A DNA stretch of 64,000 nt from Locusta migratoria (GCA_026315105.1 CM048746.1:140784730-140848729); one strand, 5' to 3'; positions 10,601 through 22,674 are shown, counted from the first letter of the stretch. Notes: a model not told the origin generated them from the sequence alone. Numbers and translations: made by a program.

Positions 10601-11370
10601 GCACGTTCGGCGACAAAAAGAGACAATTTGGCGCACCTCAAGCTGAGTAATTTGTTTCTAAAAGATACTGAACGCTGTTTATTTTCTTTGATAATTAACA
10701 CCAACAACATATGAATATGCATATGAAGATTAAAATATAGTAAGTAACTGATTACACTGTTACGTGACTGTAACAAAAATGAATCTGTTTCGATGAAGAG
10801 AGAAGCTGCCTTCAGGTCACGGTCACGGCTGAAGTCTCGATGAGCGGCATGGGTAGCGTCGCGGTGCGTCCGTAGCAGTGTTAGGTTGGCAACGCAGTAC
10901 ATTAAGAGTAGACAATGGTGTGTACGATAATTCAATTACTGACTGTACAAGGGTACATCGACGCGAGTTTTCTTCAACATAGTTTCCAGTAATGACGTCC
11001 AGACGTATCTGTTTCGTGGTGCCTCTTGTTAGCTGCATACACACACACTACCTTGGACGTGCTCGTGCTCTTAAATACTAAACCATCAGAGCTGTGGGCC
11101 CGTTTTAATCACAGGAGACGACTGAAGGTCAGCAGGAGATGGGCTGCCGGTGATCCCCGGCCAGATGGCACTCAATACGCCGACTGTCCGGCACGCCTCG
11201 TGCTAATCGGAAACGCGGCTAATGCGAATCGCTACTGGCGCCAGTGTAATGGCATCGCTGCTGCCGCTGCGTCTGTATTAATGGCAGCCATCACTGCGCT
11301 CCCGTCACGCCAGAGATGCCACCGATCTCTCAGCTCCACCAACACGTCCCTCTAGTGGAGTTCGAATGCT
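10601..11370. other. No recognisable gene
   Basis: Mixed sequence, GC-richer from about 11090 to 11360. Open frames overlap on both strands and show no domain. CTGGCGCCAG-type palindrome at about 11237. Confidence 0.4.
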
Positions 11371-12080
11371 AGTACGAGGGGCGTCCAAGAGATGGCACCA
11401 CCGGCGCGTATCGATGTCAGTTTCGTTAGTAGCATCTTTCGAAAGAACGCACACCAAGTTCCAGCCATATCATTATATAAATACGCTAACACGAAAATTG
11501 TTGTACAGAGTACTAATTTATTCGTACAAGAAGGCCAGTGAAAGTTACATAATTCGAAAGATTGTTTGTCGTAGTTTTCAAGAATATAAATATTATGTGT
11601 GCATTTAGCTCACTGATTGGCTATTCGCCTCGAGCAAAGACGCTGTAATGCAGCGCATATGCAGTTATAAAATAACGTATTAAAATAAGCGAATACCGAA
11701 ACATGGAGTGCTACCAATTCACTTTCTTGTGCCGTTCAAATGCTTCATTTTCGCAGTGATTAAAAGTGGTTAAAGGAAATGGATGTTTTCATATGAATGC
11801 CGATATAAAGGATGATGCGCCGCGAGAGGCATCTAGCGGTGCTCGGGTGGAACTACGAAGTCGAGAATGCTGATATAAATGATCATGCGCCGGGAGAGGC
11901 ATGTAGCGGTGCACGGGTGGAACTACGAAGTCGACATGTTGTCAGCTCTGGAATTCTGAATATCGCAGTATCGAAATAACATTATTTCTTGGCGTTGTAT
12001 AAATATACGAACACCGAAATTTTAATTCCATTTCAAATATTAGGCTAATGAAAGTTATATAATTCGAAAATGGCATGAGA
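11371..12080. repeat. Mariner-like terminus and 70-bp tandem duplication
   Basis: TACGAGGGGCGTCCAAGAG at about 11375 resembles a mariner terminal repeat but has no partner. A 70-bp unit (GAATGCCGATATAAAGGATG to CTACGAAGTCGA) is tandemly duplicated at 11795-11864 and 11865-11934 with a few mismatches. Phrases such as GAAAGTTA(C/T)ATAATTCGAAA recur at about 11538 and 12050, so the whole stretch may be a decayed longer tandem. Confidence 0.55.
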
Positions 12081-12386
12081 AGTATATACTTCTGTTTTTA
12101 TTTTTTGTTATTGTGTCAGGCATTTTCCTTAACACGTAAAAGATACCGTTTCATACCTCCCAGTGCCGGTTAAATTTTACCCAATATCCCAGCGGCCTCC
12201 TATGATAATGTTGGCAACAGATGCTGAATAGTGAGAATCCTGCGAGTCTTCATTTTAGCCAATCGCTTGACAACGCTGATGTTTTCTCATGGAATCTTCG
12301 CTTTACGAGAGCAATTATTTTTACTGAGCGGACGAGGATTAAATAAAAGAACCTGTCAACCATAAAGCAGGAACAGCATTATTTCA

Positions 12387-12587
12387 AATGTTCAAATGTT
12401 TGTGTAGTCTATGTGGCTTAACTACGGGGTCATCAGTCCCTAAACTTACAAACTACTTATTAACTACCTGATACTACAGACGCCACAAACATCCATGCCC
12501 GAGGAGGGATTCGAACCCCCAACGGCGGACAGCCGCGCGCACCGCAACACGGCGCTCCAGTACATGCAGCTAATCCGCCGTGGCCAT
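12387..12587 (-). mobile_element. SINE-A
   Basis: Minus copy with full tail, B box (GGATTCGAACCCCCAACG on the plus strand) and a modified head ending CCGCCGTGGCC. No clean target duplication. It lies directly before the mariner relic and may have removed that element's 5' end. Confidence 0.85.
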
Positions 12588-12725
12588 ATTGGTCTGTTTC
12601 TTTGTGTTTGCCATTCGTGTGAATCAAGGAAGTCGAGTGACGGTCAAAGAATGGACGAAAAAGAATTTCGTGTAGTGATTAAACATTAGTTTGTGAAAGG
12701 CAAAACGCATCAGGAGACTAAAGAG

Positions 12726-12921
12726 CAACGGTGGTGTAGCCGAGGGGTCTAAGGCGCCTCGCTACGAAGCGCGCGGTTGCTCGCCGTCGGAAGTTCGAGT
12801 CCTCCCTAGGTCATGGGTATGTGTGTTTGTCCTTAGGTTAGTTTACCTTAGTTTGTTTGTAGGCTACGGTCTGATGACCACGCAGTTTGTTCCGATAGAT
12901 TTACAAACTTTTGAACATTTT
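12726..12921 (+). mobile_element. SINE-B inside the mariner relic
   Basis: Head AACGGTGGTGTAGCCGAGG, B box GGAAGTTCGAGTCCTCC and full tail. The perfect 12-bp duplication GAGACTAAAGAG lies at 12714-12725 and 12922-12933, splitting the mariner ORF after its codon for ETKE. Confidence 0.95.
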
Positions 12922-13437
12922 GAGACTAAAGAGAAGCTTGATAAACATTATGGCGACTCTGTACCTTCGATTAGACCACTTTATAAGTGGTTTCAAAATT
13001 TTCGGTGTGGCCACATGGGCAGAAGTGACGCTGAACGTTCTGGACACCCTGTGGAGGTTACGACTCCAGAAATCATTGATAAAATCCATGATATGGTGAT
13101 GGATGACAGAAGAGTTAAGGTGCGTTAGATTGCTAGTGCCGTGAGCATCTCGAATGAACGGATACATAATATTTTGCATAAACATTTGGACATGAAAATG
13201 CTGTTCGCAAGATGGGTGCCGCGATTGCTCAGGCTTGACCAAAAACGGATTCGTGTGAAGGTTTCAAAAACGGATTCGTGTTAAGGTTTGAAGCTCTTCA
13301 GGAAGAATGCGCAGGACTTTAAGCGTCGTTTCGTCACTGTGCATGAAACACGGATACATTATTATACTCCTGAGACCAAAGAACAATCTAAACAATGGGT
13401 TACCAAGGGAGAATCTGCACCAAAAAAGGCGAAGATC

Positions 13438-13634
13438 AAAATTCAAATGTTTGTTAAGCTGAAGGGACTTAACTACGGGGTCATCAGTTCCTAAACTTAC
13501 AAACTACTTATGAACTACCTACAACTAAGGACGGCACAAATATCCATGCCCGAGGGGGGATTCGAACCCCTGACCGTAGTGGCCGTGCAGACCGTGACTG
13601 AAGCGCCTCAGTCCCCTCGGCCACCGCGGCCGGC
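13438..13634 (-). mobile_element. SINE-A inside the mariner relic
   Basis: Full minus copy ending CCACCGCGGCCGGC. Perfect 12-bp duplication AAGGCGAAGATC at 13426-13437 and 13635-13646, inside the mariner coding sequence. Confidence 0.96.
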
Positions 13635-14363
13635 AAGGCGAAGATCGATGCTTCGGCCGGAAAGGTTATGGCGACTGTCTTCTAGAATTCACAAGGGATA
13701 ATCCCCACCGACTATGTGAAAATGGGTAAAACTATTACAGGTGCATATTATTTTTCGTTATTGGACCGTTTGAATACCGAGCAGCAAGAAAAACGCCGGC
13801 GATAGGCCCATAAAAAAGTCATTCTTCATCACGACAATGCATCAGTACACACCTCAGCAGTTGTGGTCGCGAAATTATTGGAAATAGGTTTCCAATTCGT
13901 TTCACATGCCCCCTATTCTCCAGACTTGGCTCCCTCGGACTACAATTTCTTCCCCAGTTTGAAGAAATGCCTGGCGGGTCGAAGAATTCATTCAAACGAC
14001 GAGGCGATTGCAGAAACTAAAAGCTATTTTGCAAGCTTGGACAATTCCTATTATTCAGAAGGGATCAAAAAATTAAATCAGCGTTGAACGAAGTGTATAA
14101 GTCTAAAATGAGACTAAGTCGAAAAATAAAAATTGTTTTCCCCAAACACGTAAATAGTTTTTATTTTTGCACGGATTTTTCAAACGCCTCTCGTACATGC
14201 AATGAAATGCAAGAATTAAAAATGTGCACGCATGGCACTAATAAGCTCAAGGACCACACTCCTCAGTGAAAGGCAACAGTAGTCAGATATTGCATTGCTC
14301 TATTAATTGACAGCGTGATGCAATCCATTCTATGAAGACCGTTCCGAAATTAATGGAACGATG

Positions 14364-14561
14364 GCCGGCCGCGGTGGCCGAGGGGACTGAGGCGCTCCAG
14401 TCACGGTCTGAATGGCCACTACGGTCGGGGGTTCGAATCCCTCCTCGGGCATGGATATTTGTGCCGTCCTTAGTCTTAGCTAGTTCATAGGTAGTTTGTA
14501 AGTTTAGGGACTGATGACCCCATATTTAAGTCCCATAACTTCTACAAACATTTGAACTTTT
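14364..14561 (+). mobile_element. SINE-A, complete
   Basis: Head GCCGGCCGCGGTGGCCGAGG, B box GGGTTCGAATCCCTCC, tail GACTGATGACCCC to ACAAACATTTGAAC. The 13-bp duplication TAATGGAACGATG / TAATGCAACGATG (14351-14363, 14562-14574) differs at one base. Confidence 0.96.
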
Positions 14562-14591
14562 TAATGCAACGATGTGAGTAACTTGTTAGTG

Positions 14592-15438
14592 TACCGACAT
14601 ATGTAGCTCAAATATCTACATCTACATACATACTCCGCAATTCATCGTACGGTGCGTGGCGGAGGGTACACTTTACCACTACTAGGCATTTCGTTTCCTA
14701 TTCCACTCCCAAATAGAACGAGGAAAAGAAGAATTCCTATATGCCTGCGAACGAGCCATAATTTCTCTTATCTTGTCTTTGTGATATTGACGCGAAAGCA
14801 AGATCGTACTACACTCAGCTTCAAATTCCGGCCCTCTAAATTTACTCAACAGAAATTCACGAAAAGAACGTCGTCTTTCCTCCAGCGATCCCCAATCGAG
14901 TTGCTGGAGCATTTCCGTGACACTCGCGCATTGGTCGAACCTACCAGTAACAAATCTAGCTGCTAGCCTCTGAACTGCCTCTATATCTTCCTTTAAACTG
15001 ATCTGCTGCGGGTCACAAACACTTGAGCAATACTCAAGACGTGGTCGTACAAGCGTTTTATACGCGGTCTCCTTTACAGATGAAATAAATCTTCCCAAAA
15101 TTCTCCCAATAAACCGAAGTCGGCTGTCCGCCTTACAAATGTCCTTACACGTTCGTTCCATTTCATATCGCTCTGCAATTTTACGCCTAGATATTTGAAC
15201 GACGCGACAGCATCAACAAGCTCACTACTAATGCTGTATTCGAACATTATGGGATTGTTTTTCCTACTCTTACTCATCACCTTACATTTTTCTTCATTGA
15301 GAGCTAGTTGCCATTCTTCGCACCAACTAGAAATTTTGTCTAAGTTATCCTGTAATCCTGTATTTTATTAAACTCAGTTAAAGACGACACCCTCCCACAC
15401 ACCACAGCATCATCAGCAAACAGCCGCAAATTACACAT
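14592..15438 (-). pseudogene. Jockey-like LINE, RT catalytic box to 3' end
   Basis: Read on the minus strand from 15438 it begins NLRLFADDAVVCGR, which holds the RT active-site FADD box. It continues through FKYLGVKLQSDMKWNE, then YKTLVRPRLEYCSSVCDP, EAVQRLAARFVTGRF and ERRRSFREFLLSKFRG, ending IWEWNRKRNA at about 14682. A frame change occurs near 15140-15180. The 3' UTR carries the CCTCCGCCACGCACC phrase and ends in TGTAGATGTAG-type repeats at about 14592-14640, the typical end of this family. 5'-truncated at the FADD box and frame-broken, so inactive. Confidence 0.9.
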
Positions 15439-15478
15439 TATCACATGTTAGTAGAGTGGGGCAAAGCTGGAGTCTAAA

Positions 15479-15680
15479 TGTTCAAATGTTTGTCAAGCTT
15501 AAGGACTTAACGGCGGGGTCATCAGTCCCTAAACTTATAACTACTTATGACCTATCATATACTAAAGACGGCACAAACAGTCATGCCCAAGGAGAGGGGG
15601 GGTGGGGGTTCGAATACCCGACGGAGAACGGCCTCGCGCATCGTAGCATAGCGCCTCAATGCACTCGGCCGTTCCGCTGC
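15479..15680 (-). mobile_element. SINE-A variant
   Basis: Minus copy with tail, B box (GGGTTCGAATACCCGAC on plus) and a head variant ending GTTCCGCTGCGG. The head resembles that of the copy at 47422 (TCGCGCATCG.AGCATAGCGC), so these two define a sub-branch. Target duplication unclear. Confidence 0.85.
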
Positions 15681-15689
15681 GGTAATTCA

Positions 15690-16680
15690 AGTATGTAGAA
15701 GAATGTAAAACTTGGGGACAGATATACCGCCTACAGGGAAATAAAAGATACATCAAAAGATACTTTTGGAGAGAAGAAAAGCAGCTGTATCAATATCAAG
15801 AAGACAGATGGAAATCCAGTTCTGAACAAAGAAGGGAACAAAGGAAACAAAGGTGGAAAGAATATGTAGAGGGGATTGATAAAGGAAATGAGCTTCGAGA
15901 CAATACTGTAGAAAGATGACATTGGAGAATGACAGACCACTGGAAGACCTAAGTCGAAATAAGGCCTCTTGGGTAGACGAAATTCCTTCAGAGCTACTGG
16001 TGCTCTGTGGAGCCAGCCATGACAATTATTTACAGAAGAATGGAAATGATGGTACAACCCGACCTCGAGGAAGATCAGTTTGGATTTAAGAGAAATGCCG
16101 GAATACGTGCGGCGATACTCACCTTAAGGATAAGTTTAGAAGATAGATTTAGAAAAGGCAAACCTACATTTTTAGCTTTCGTACATTTGGAGAAAGCTTT
16201 CGACTAGGTTGACTGAAATAAACTCTTTCAAATTCCGAAGGCAGCAGGGGTAAAATGTAGGGAACGGAAGGTTATATACGACTTCTACGAAAACCAAATA
16301 GCAGTTATAAGAGTCCAAGGGCATGAAAGGGTCGCATTGGCTTGGAAGGGAGTAAGACAGGGTTCTAGCCTATCTCCAGTGTCATTCAATCTGTACATTG
16401 AGCAAGCCTTTAAGAAAAGCAAGGAGAAATTGGAATAAGGCAGTAAAGATCAAGGCGAAGAAATAAAATCTTTGCGTTTTGCTGATTATTTCGTAATTTT
16501 GTCAGAGACAGCAAAGAGGCTGGAAAAAGAAATTTATGGACAGCACCTTTAAAGGAGCGTATAAGATGAACATTAACAATAGCAAAACAAGGTAAGTGAA
16601 TGTAATCCAAGAAAATCAGGTGATGCTGAAGGAATTTTATTACACAACAAGACCGTACACAAAAGGCACAGAAGCATAAA
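15690..16680 (+). pseudogene. RTE-like LINE reverse transcriptase, decayed
   Basis: Frames show QFGFKRNAGIRAAILTLR, then LAFVHLEKAFD, the RT motif containing the first catalytic aspartate. GVRQGSSLSPVSFNLYIEQA and LRFADYFVILSETA follow, where the expected FADD has become FADY. Stops interrupt after LEKAFD, KEKLE and in later segments. Sequence matches the minus copy at 51839-52868 and the fragment at 36464-36655. The region upstream of 16000 (rich in E, R, K codons) resembles the ORF part before the RT. The 3' end is missing. Dead copy. Confidence 0.85.
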
Positions 16681-17057
16681 CAGTTCCCTTTATATACTTC
16701 AGCACATCAGGTTGCAATTCATTTCTGCTTTCAAAAGGTTTCAGACGATATTAATATGACTCGGGTATTGTGAACTGTATGAATTACACTGCACTGACAG
16801 TCTCTTAAATTACAGACTGTCATAAACAGAAGCATTGATATTACTTTAATGATGTTTTCGTATTTGTATTAGGAAGTTCAAAGCAATGTTCATTGACCAG
16901 GAAATATGAAAGTAACAGCATTAAAAACTGCAACTTCTCAGTTTGCATCATGCCATTCCACTGTTATTCCCTACTGTCCGCTTGGAGCGCTAGTATCGCT
17001 TCAGTTGCAATTTTTTTCCTAGAGAGTTCGCGACTGTCTGTCATAGACTGTGATTAC

Positions 17058-17990
17058 TAGAGCTGGGTTTGAACATGACTAACTGTTCGAACAATTTACG
17101 TTACAGTTCGGAAATCTCCGAACATTCGATCATAACGCTATCAAGCAAGGTCAGATGGTACTACCTGTACGATTTACAACGATGATATTCATAAATCTTT
17201 CTTGTGCTCTGCAGTATACGATTTATAACTAACATACGGTGTCATTAATGTATTATAACGATTGATAAGTGTGAAATTTCGACTATAGTAGCTCCTAGGA
17301 TGCAGGTCGTAAGTAAAAACAGTAGCGAATATAGGCTATAAGTAAACGAAAGCAATCGTGATTTAAAATTCTAGTGCTGCGATCTAGCGACGCCTGTTGA
17401 TACTACGTACACAGCAGCTCGTGCACCGTTTATTCAAAGGTCGCAATCAGTTCATTTTATTTCCGTCACTGGGTATTAAATTTCTAATGTTTTCCCTATT
17501 TCATCTCTTTTAATCTTTTCTTAAAGGCGATTAAAAGGTGGTAACATTCTTGTGTTACTGTACCGTATGAACAGGGAATGGAATGGTCATTTCCAACCAC
17601 TCTCTTATAATCACATTAAACGTAATTTCCACATTCCACTTATGAAAGATTCACTTTTTTTCATTGAATGTTAGCGGTTAGTAATGAGGTGTATTAGTTC
17701 TGTTCTAGTAGCAGATATTTTGTTTATCAATGGATCATATATTGCAGTGACAACAGACAAATACGTATGCACTGTTTTAAAGAAAATAAACATTTATTTC
17801 ATAGTGTTGCCCTTCTTTTATTTTACATGTACTTGTACTTCTTATGAAATTAGTTCTAGGCAAAGCGATAGCCCGCAGCGCCAGTCATTTATTATCAGTG
17901 TGTTCGAACAGTTCGATACTGTATCGAGTTCCCCGCTGTATCGGGAAATCCCGAGCATGTTCAAACGCGAGTATAATTTTCCCAGCCCTA
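17058..17990. mobile_element. Non-autonomous hAT element, 933 bp
   Basis: Termini TAGAGCTGGG (left) and CCCAGCCCTA (right) are inverted repeats differing at one base, with further inverted similarity inward (TTTGAACATG). A perfect 8-bp duplication GTGATTAC flanks it (17050-17057, 17991-17998). Interior AT-rich; an open frame starting in it at 17684 has no transposase motif and runs through the right terminus, so I do not call it a gene. Confidence 0.9.
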
Positions 17991-17998
17991 GTGATTAC

Positions 17999-19785
17999 AC
18001 TGAGCAAATAATTTTCCGAGTTGCGGCCTTTGGAGCGTTATTACCTAGTGAAAGCAGAGGAAGATGCCGTTCAGGGCAAACAAACGAAGCAGGCAGACGG
18101 TTGGCCAGGGCTCGCTAAGAGGCGGCAACATTTGTTTGTAGAGTTCGCGCCAGACAGCCCGGCAGCAGGCGCCATGGCAAACACTTGGCGCCAGTGCTGC
18201 CAACACCACAGCACCAGACAATTTTCTCTTTAACACCGGCTCTCTTCTCGCCGCCGGACTCGACCCACATAATTTGTTTCACCCCGTCAGAAAGCTGTGA
18301 AGTAGAAGCTCCCGTAAAATTAAACGTCGTTGCTGGAAACGCAAATTACATTTCAGGAGGAATTCTGTTTATCACTGGCATGCATGTTATGTCACTCATT
18401 TTTCTAAATAAAAAACATTTTCTAATTTATGCAACTGTTGCCATTAAAATCTATATGCAGTCGACGTGTGTTGCTTCTTTTTCCCTACTCAATGAAAATA
18501 AAAGTAACAGTATTTTCACTAATTCAAGCCAGAGACACAAAGGAAAACAAGGATCTTAAGAGAAATATTGCAAACAGACTAGCCCAAAGATGAAACAACA
18601 CTCGCCGAACGCGAGGAACAAAGCAAGCAGTTTTATTTACAGACCAATTTTAAACGAACACAGCAAGCGTCCAGAAGTGAAGTTCAGTGCTGAGCTGTGT
18701 AACGAAAGCTGCAACGACAGTTATCAGTTTCAACGGTATAAATACTGATATCCTATCTCTGTCAGTGAACAAACTGATATCAGCGCCTTTAATAAACAAT
18801 AGGCAGATAAGAGCTTACTGATTATGGCCAATTTCAGCGTTTTTAGCAACTTTGTGTGTTAGATTCGGTGCTTCATTTTGCAAGATACCGTGTTACTATA
18901 TTTTTAGATTATACGCTACATAATTGAAAAATTGTATGCAAAGTTTTTCTCACATTCGGTGTTACGTATCTGCAACGTTCCATGCTATGTTTTTGCATCA
19001 TTCTGTGCTACGTTTTTGCCCTTTGTTGTAACTTTCTTGTCAATTTAAGCGCTTTCTTTAACATCACATCGGAGTTGCTTACTCACAAATGACCTATCAT
19101 TTTAAGATTATAAACAGACCGTCGTCTGACATTTCAGGCTTTGCAGCCATCGTATTCCGAACCAAGGAAAGTCAAAACGCACCGGCGTGAAGATGAGGAA
19201 AGGTGGCGTGAGGTGCCGAAAACAGATAGTAAAGTCTGTTCTATTTCCGTGGGAGAGACCGCTCAAATCCTTTGTGTTGACTGTGAAGCAAATAAATAAT
19301 TATGTTCCTTCTGTAAGGTTGATAGGTTTTTGTATGCAACAATTTGTGCAATGTCAGTATAAAACTTATTGTTGTGGTGTATTTCTCAGTATACCATATA
19401 AGACACACATATTGTCTAACTGTAAAACTGTATGTTGTGGGATGTTATGCTGTGTTACGATATTTTGCGGTTGCTAGCTCCCTACAGGCAGCTTCTCTGT
19501 TAAGAGGTAGTACTTACGAAAGAACTAAAGAAAAACTTACGTTCGAATATCAAATACGATTTTTTACTATTTAATATTACTTTAAGTCATAATAATAAAT
19601 AATATTTAGTTAAAATACGTAACTGTGCACTCGGTACGGGTTCCCAGTTTTTGCGCTGACAGGTAATGATCCACTTTTTTTTTTTATTCTCTCAGAATCT
19701 TTCGGGAAACTAAATATTATGTAGCCACCTCTGGAATGATTTGAGCAGTTCATGGCAACACAACCACCCATAACGTCGTGCTAAA
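17999..19785. other. No recognisable feature
   Basis: About 1.8 kb without any family I know. GC-richer near 18040-18250 with CTTGGCGCCAGTG at about 18185; the rest is AT-rich. Short open frames on the plus strand lack domains. Confidence 0.4.
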
Positions 19786-20985
19786 GTGGCGCGCAGCAAA
19801 TCCTGTAACACCGCAGGAATAAAAATGGTGGATGCGTCAGTTCGTACTTACAGTAGCCTTAGGATTGCCCCTTATTCACATGAAGTGTTAAGTGCCATCG
19901 ACAAGGGATCTCACGTCGATTCCATATTTCTGTATTTCCGGAAGGCTTTTGACACTGTACTCCAGAAGCGGCTTCTAATGAAATTGCGTGCTTATGGAAT
20001 ATCTCCCCAATTGTGCGATTGAATTCACGATTTAATATCAGAAAGGACAAAATTCATTGTAATTGACGATAAGTCATCGGGTAAAACAGAAGTGATATCT
20101 GGCGTTCCACAGGGAAGCGTTATAGGTCCCCTACTCTTCCTTGTGTTTATAAACGATTTAGGAGACAATCTGAATTTCTACCTTAGACTGTTCGCGGATA
20201 ATGCTGTCGTTTATCGGTTAGTGAAGTCAACAGAGGATCAAAAGCAACTGCAAAGCGATTTAGACAAAATTTCTGCAAGGTGCGAAAATTGGCAATTGGC
20301 ACTAAATAAAGAAAAGTGTGAAGTAATACACATGACCACTAAAAGAAATCCGCTCAACTTCAATTACGCGATAAATCAGTCAAACCTTAAGGTCGTAAAT
20401 TCTACCAAATACCTAGGAGTTACAATTACGAACAAGTTTGACTGGAGAGAACACACAGAAAATATTGTGCGGAAGGCGAACGAAAGGTTACGTACGCTTC
20501 AATGGCAGAACGCGCCGAAGATGCACCAGCTCCGCGAAAGAGACTGCCTACATCACACTTGTGCGTCCTCTCCTGGAATAATGTTGCCCCTTCTAGGACC
20601 CTCACCAGGTGGGACTGACGGAAGACATTGAGAAGGTTCAGAGAAGGGCAGCTCGTTTTGTTTTATCACGTTACGGGGAGGAAAGCGTCACGGTAATGTT
20701 GCACGAATTGGGGTGGAAATCATTAAAAGACGTTATTCATTGCGGCGTGATCTGTTTGCGAAGTTTCATTCACCGACTTTTACTTCTGAATGTGAAAATA
20801 TTTTGCTAGCGCCCACCTACATGATCATCCAGACACAATAAGAGAAATCAGATCGAAAACGGAACGATTTAGGTGTTCCTTCTTCCCGCGCGCTATTAGA
20901 GCAGTAGAGAAAAGTTATGAAAGTGGTTAATGAACCCTCTGCCAGGCACTTAAACGTGATTTGCAGAGTATCTATGTAGATGTAG
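19786..20985 (+). pseudogene. Jockey-like LINE reverse transcriptase and 3' end
   Basis: Order of RT blocks: AIDKGSHVDSIFLYFRKAFD (first catalytic aspartate region), a stop at 20023, then ISGVPQGSVIGPLLFLVFIN (template grip), RLFADNAVVYRLV (active site, second aspartate of FADD changed to N), LALNKEKCEVIHMT and NSTKYLGVTITNKFDWREH. From about 20480 the frame shifts and resumes as TEDIEKVQRRAARFVLSRYG to about 20809. The 3' UTR ends GTATCTATGTAGATGTAG at about 20985. The N-terminal endonuclease is missing. With a mutated active site, a stop and frameshifts it is inactive, but it is the best RT of this family here. Confidence 0.92.
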
Positions 20986-21051
20986 TAGGCGCGGTTGTCG
21001 ATACATAGCGGCCGACCGCGTCCTACCAGGAATTAGGGTCTCCTCTTCTAG

Positions 21052-21193
21052 TTTTGACTTAACTACGGGGTCATCAGTCCCTAAACTTACAAACTACTTA
21101 CGAACTAGCTAAGACTAATGACGGCACCCCCGACCGTAGTGGCCGTGCAGACCGTGACTGGAGCGCCTCAGTCCCCTCGGCCACCGCGGCCGG
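21052..21193 (-). mobile_element. SINE-A lacking its B box
   Basis: Flanked by the perfect duplication CTCCTCTTCTAG (21040-21051, 21194-21205). Relative to other copies, the segment from the tail boundary through the B box (GATTCGAA region) is deleted at about 21126-21127, so the internal pol III promoter is half gone. Confidence 0.95.
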
Positions 21194-21205
21194 CTCCTCT
21201 TCTAG

Positions 21206-21581
21206 TGTTGCTTACTATTGGATGTAACCATTTCATTCTCTGGCTGTAGCGGGCGTTCGGTTTACACTGGACGTGCTTCGTACTAATCACATTCCCCCGC
21301 CCTCTCAGACGTCAGAAGTCAGCCAGCCCGTACAAATTGAAGGCGCAGGCGTTCCCCGGGTTTTGAGCTGCAGAGTGCGCTCCTTGCCAGCCCTTTGATT
21401 TCCCCTCGGACCCTCGCTCTCGCTCAGTATGCAGACGCCGGTGGCGGAGAGCTCGGCAGTCCGCGATCGGCCGCGCGCCCCCAGAGGTCGATATGTCGCC
21501 GGCGTTCTGCTGGGCCGGGCTGGGCTGCCACCAGCTGCTCTGTGGCTGTCGGCGCGCCTCCAACGCCTTCTCCGTCCTCAG
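21206..21581. other. No gene; GC-rich patch
   Basis: About 21290-21590 is GC-rich with CpGs and CT-rich runs. Open frames on both strands without domain features. Possible regulatory or unidentified exonic sequence, unsupported. Confidence 0.4.
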
Positions 21582-21591
21582 AGATAGAGGC

Positions 21592-21771
21592 TGTTTGTTT
21601 GTAGAGCTTATGGGACTCAATTACGGGGTCATCAGTCCCTAAACTTATGAACTACTTACGAACTAGGACGGCACAAATATCCATGCCCGAGCGGGGATTC
21701 GAACCCCCGACCGTAGTGGCCGTGCAGACCGTGACTGGAGCGCCTCAGTCACCTCGGCCACCGCGGCTGGC
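21592..21771 (-). mobile_element. SINE-A
   Basis: Full head (CCACCGCGGCTGGC on plus) and B box; tail shortened at the left. Duplication AGATAGAGGC at 21582-21591 and 21772-21781. Confidence 0.95.
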
Positions 21772-21781
21772 AGATAGAGGC

Positions 21782-22463
21782 CTCTCACGTGATACCCAGA
21801 AGAGTGATGTCTCCATCAGCACGTCGACAAACTACTATTTGGCCACGGTAACTTGACGATTGGCGCGGTGGCTGATGGGAGATGCAGGAGGCCTGTCTTG
21901 CACGAACGGACAGCAGCATCGGCTGCTTGCTGCAGTGCTGGGAACCGTTACCCTAACAATGTGCACAGTAATTCTTCGCGGCAAGGAGCATTGTAAAGTT
22001 GGCAGCGTATGTAAATAAATGAATATCTTTCAACTGTTGCCGATTTTGTCCGCTTGTGGCAGCACCAACAAAATCGTCAAGTTATCGTGGCCAAATAGTA
22101 CCTATATCTGTGTGAGTACGAAGTCTGTCGGGACGGAGTCCTTGCGTAAAATGTTCTCGGTTTTTTTCCCCTTTATTGTAATTTTATGCCAGTGTACAGT
22201 ACACCGGCAGGCTGGCAGCAGCTTCTTACCCTGCTCTTCAGCCTATTGATTGTATACGATGGGCATGAATATTTTAAAAAGAGCAATGACATGACTATGA
22301 AAACATGAAGCAGAAGCATTTAAAAATGTTGACAAAGAGAAGTTAGTTGGCGATACAATAACAGAGCAAGATGATGACACCACATGTAGTCTGTTAAAAT
22401 AATGGGCCACGGAGACGGTTAAAAACACACACTAAGAAACAACACTAACGTCAAAAAAACACT
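21782..22463. other. No recognisable feature
   Basis: Unique-looking sequence of mixed composition; no motif or coding signal seen. Confidence 0.4.
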
Positions 22464-22480
22464 GAAGACAATATTAAAAT

Positions 22481-22674
22481 GTTCAAATGTTTGTATAGTC
22501 TATGGGACTCAACTACGGGGTCATCAGTCCCTAAACTTACAAACTACTTATGAACTACTTACAACTAAGGACAGCACAAATATCCATGCCCGAGGGGGGA
22601 TTTGAACCCCCGATCGTAGTGGCCGTGCAGACCGTGACTGGAGCGCCTCAGTCTCTTCGGCCACCGCGGCCGGC
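22481..22674 (-). mobile_element. SINE-A, complete, long target duplication
   Basis: Full minus copy. Perfect 17-bp duplication GAAGACAATATTAAAAT at 22464-22480 and 22675-22691. A young-looking insertion. Confidence 0.97.

Larger units (their letters stand above)
12650..14140 (+). pseudogene. Mariner (irritans-like) transposase relic split by two SINEs
   Basis: The start MDEKEFRVVIKH at 12650 matches the N-terminus of irritans-type mariner transposases. With the two SINEs removed, frames continue through DKHYGDSVPSIRPLYKWFQNFR and ERSGHPVEVTTPEI (DNA-binding region), RFVTVHETRIHYYTPETKEQ (first catalytic region, with aspartate changed in VDET to VHET), HHDNASVHTS (second aspartate) and HAPYSPDLAPSDYNFF (third aspartate), ending near 14087. 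In-frame stops occur after residue 12 and after VKVR, and a 27-bp direct repeat lies at about 13239-13292. The protein cannot be functional. The right terminus may be the GCCTCTCGTA at about 14190. Confidence 0.9.

Noticed and set aside
17684..18118. 144-codon plus frame with hydrophobic start
   Set aside because: It crosses the right terminus of a hAT element and its target duplication, so it is not one gene.
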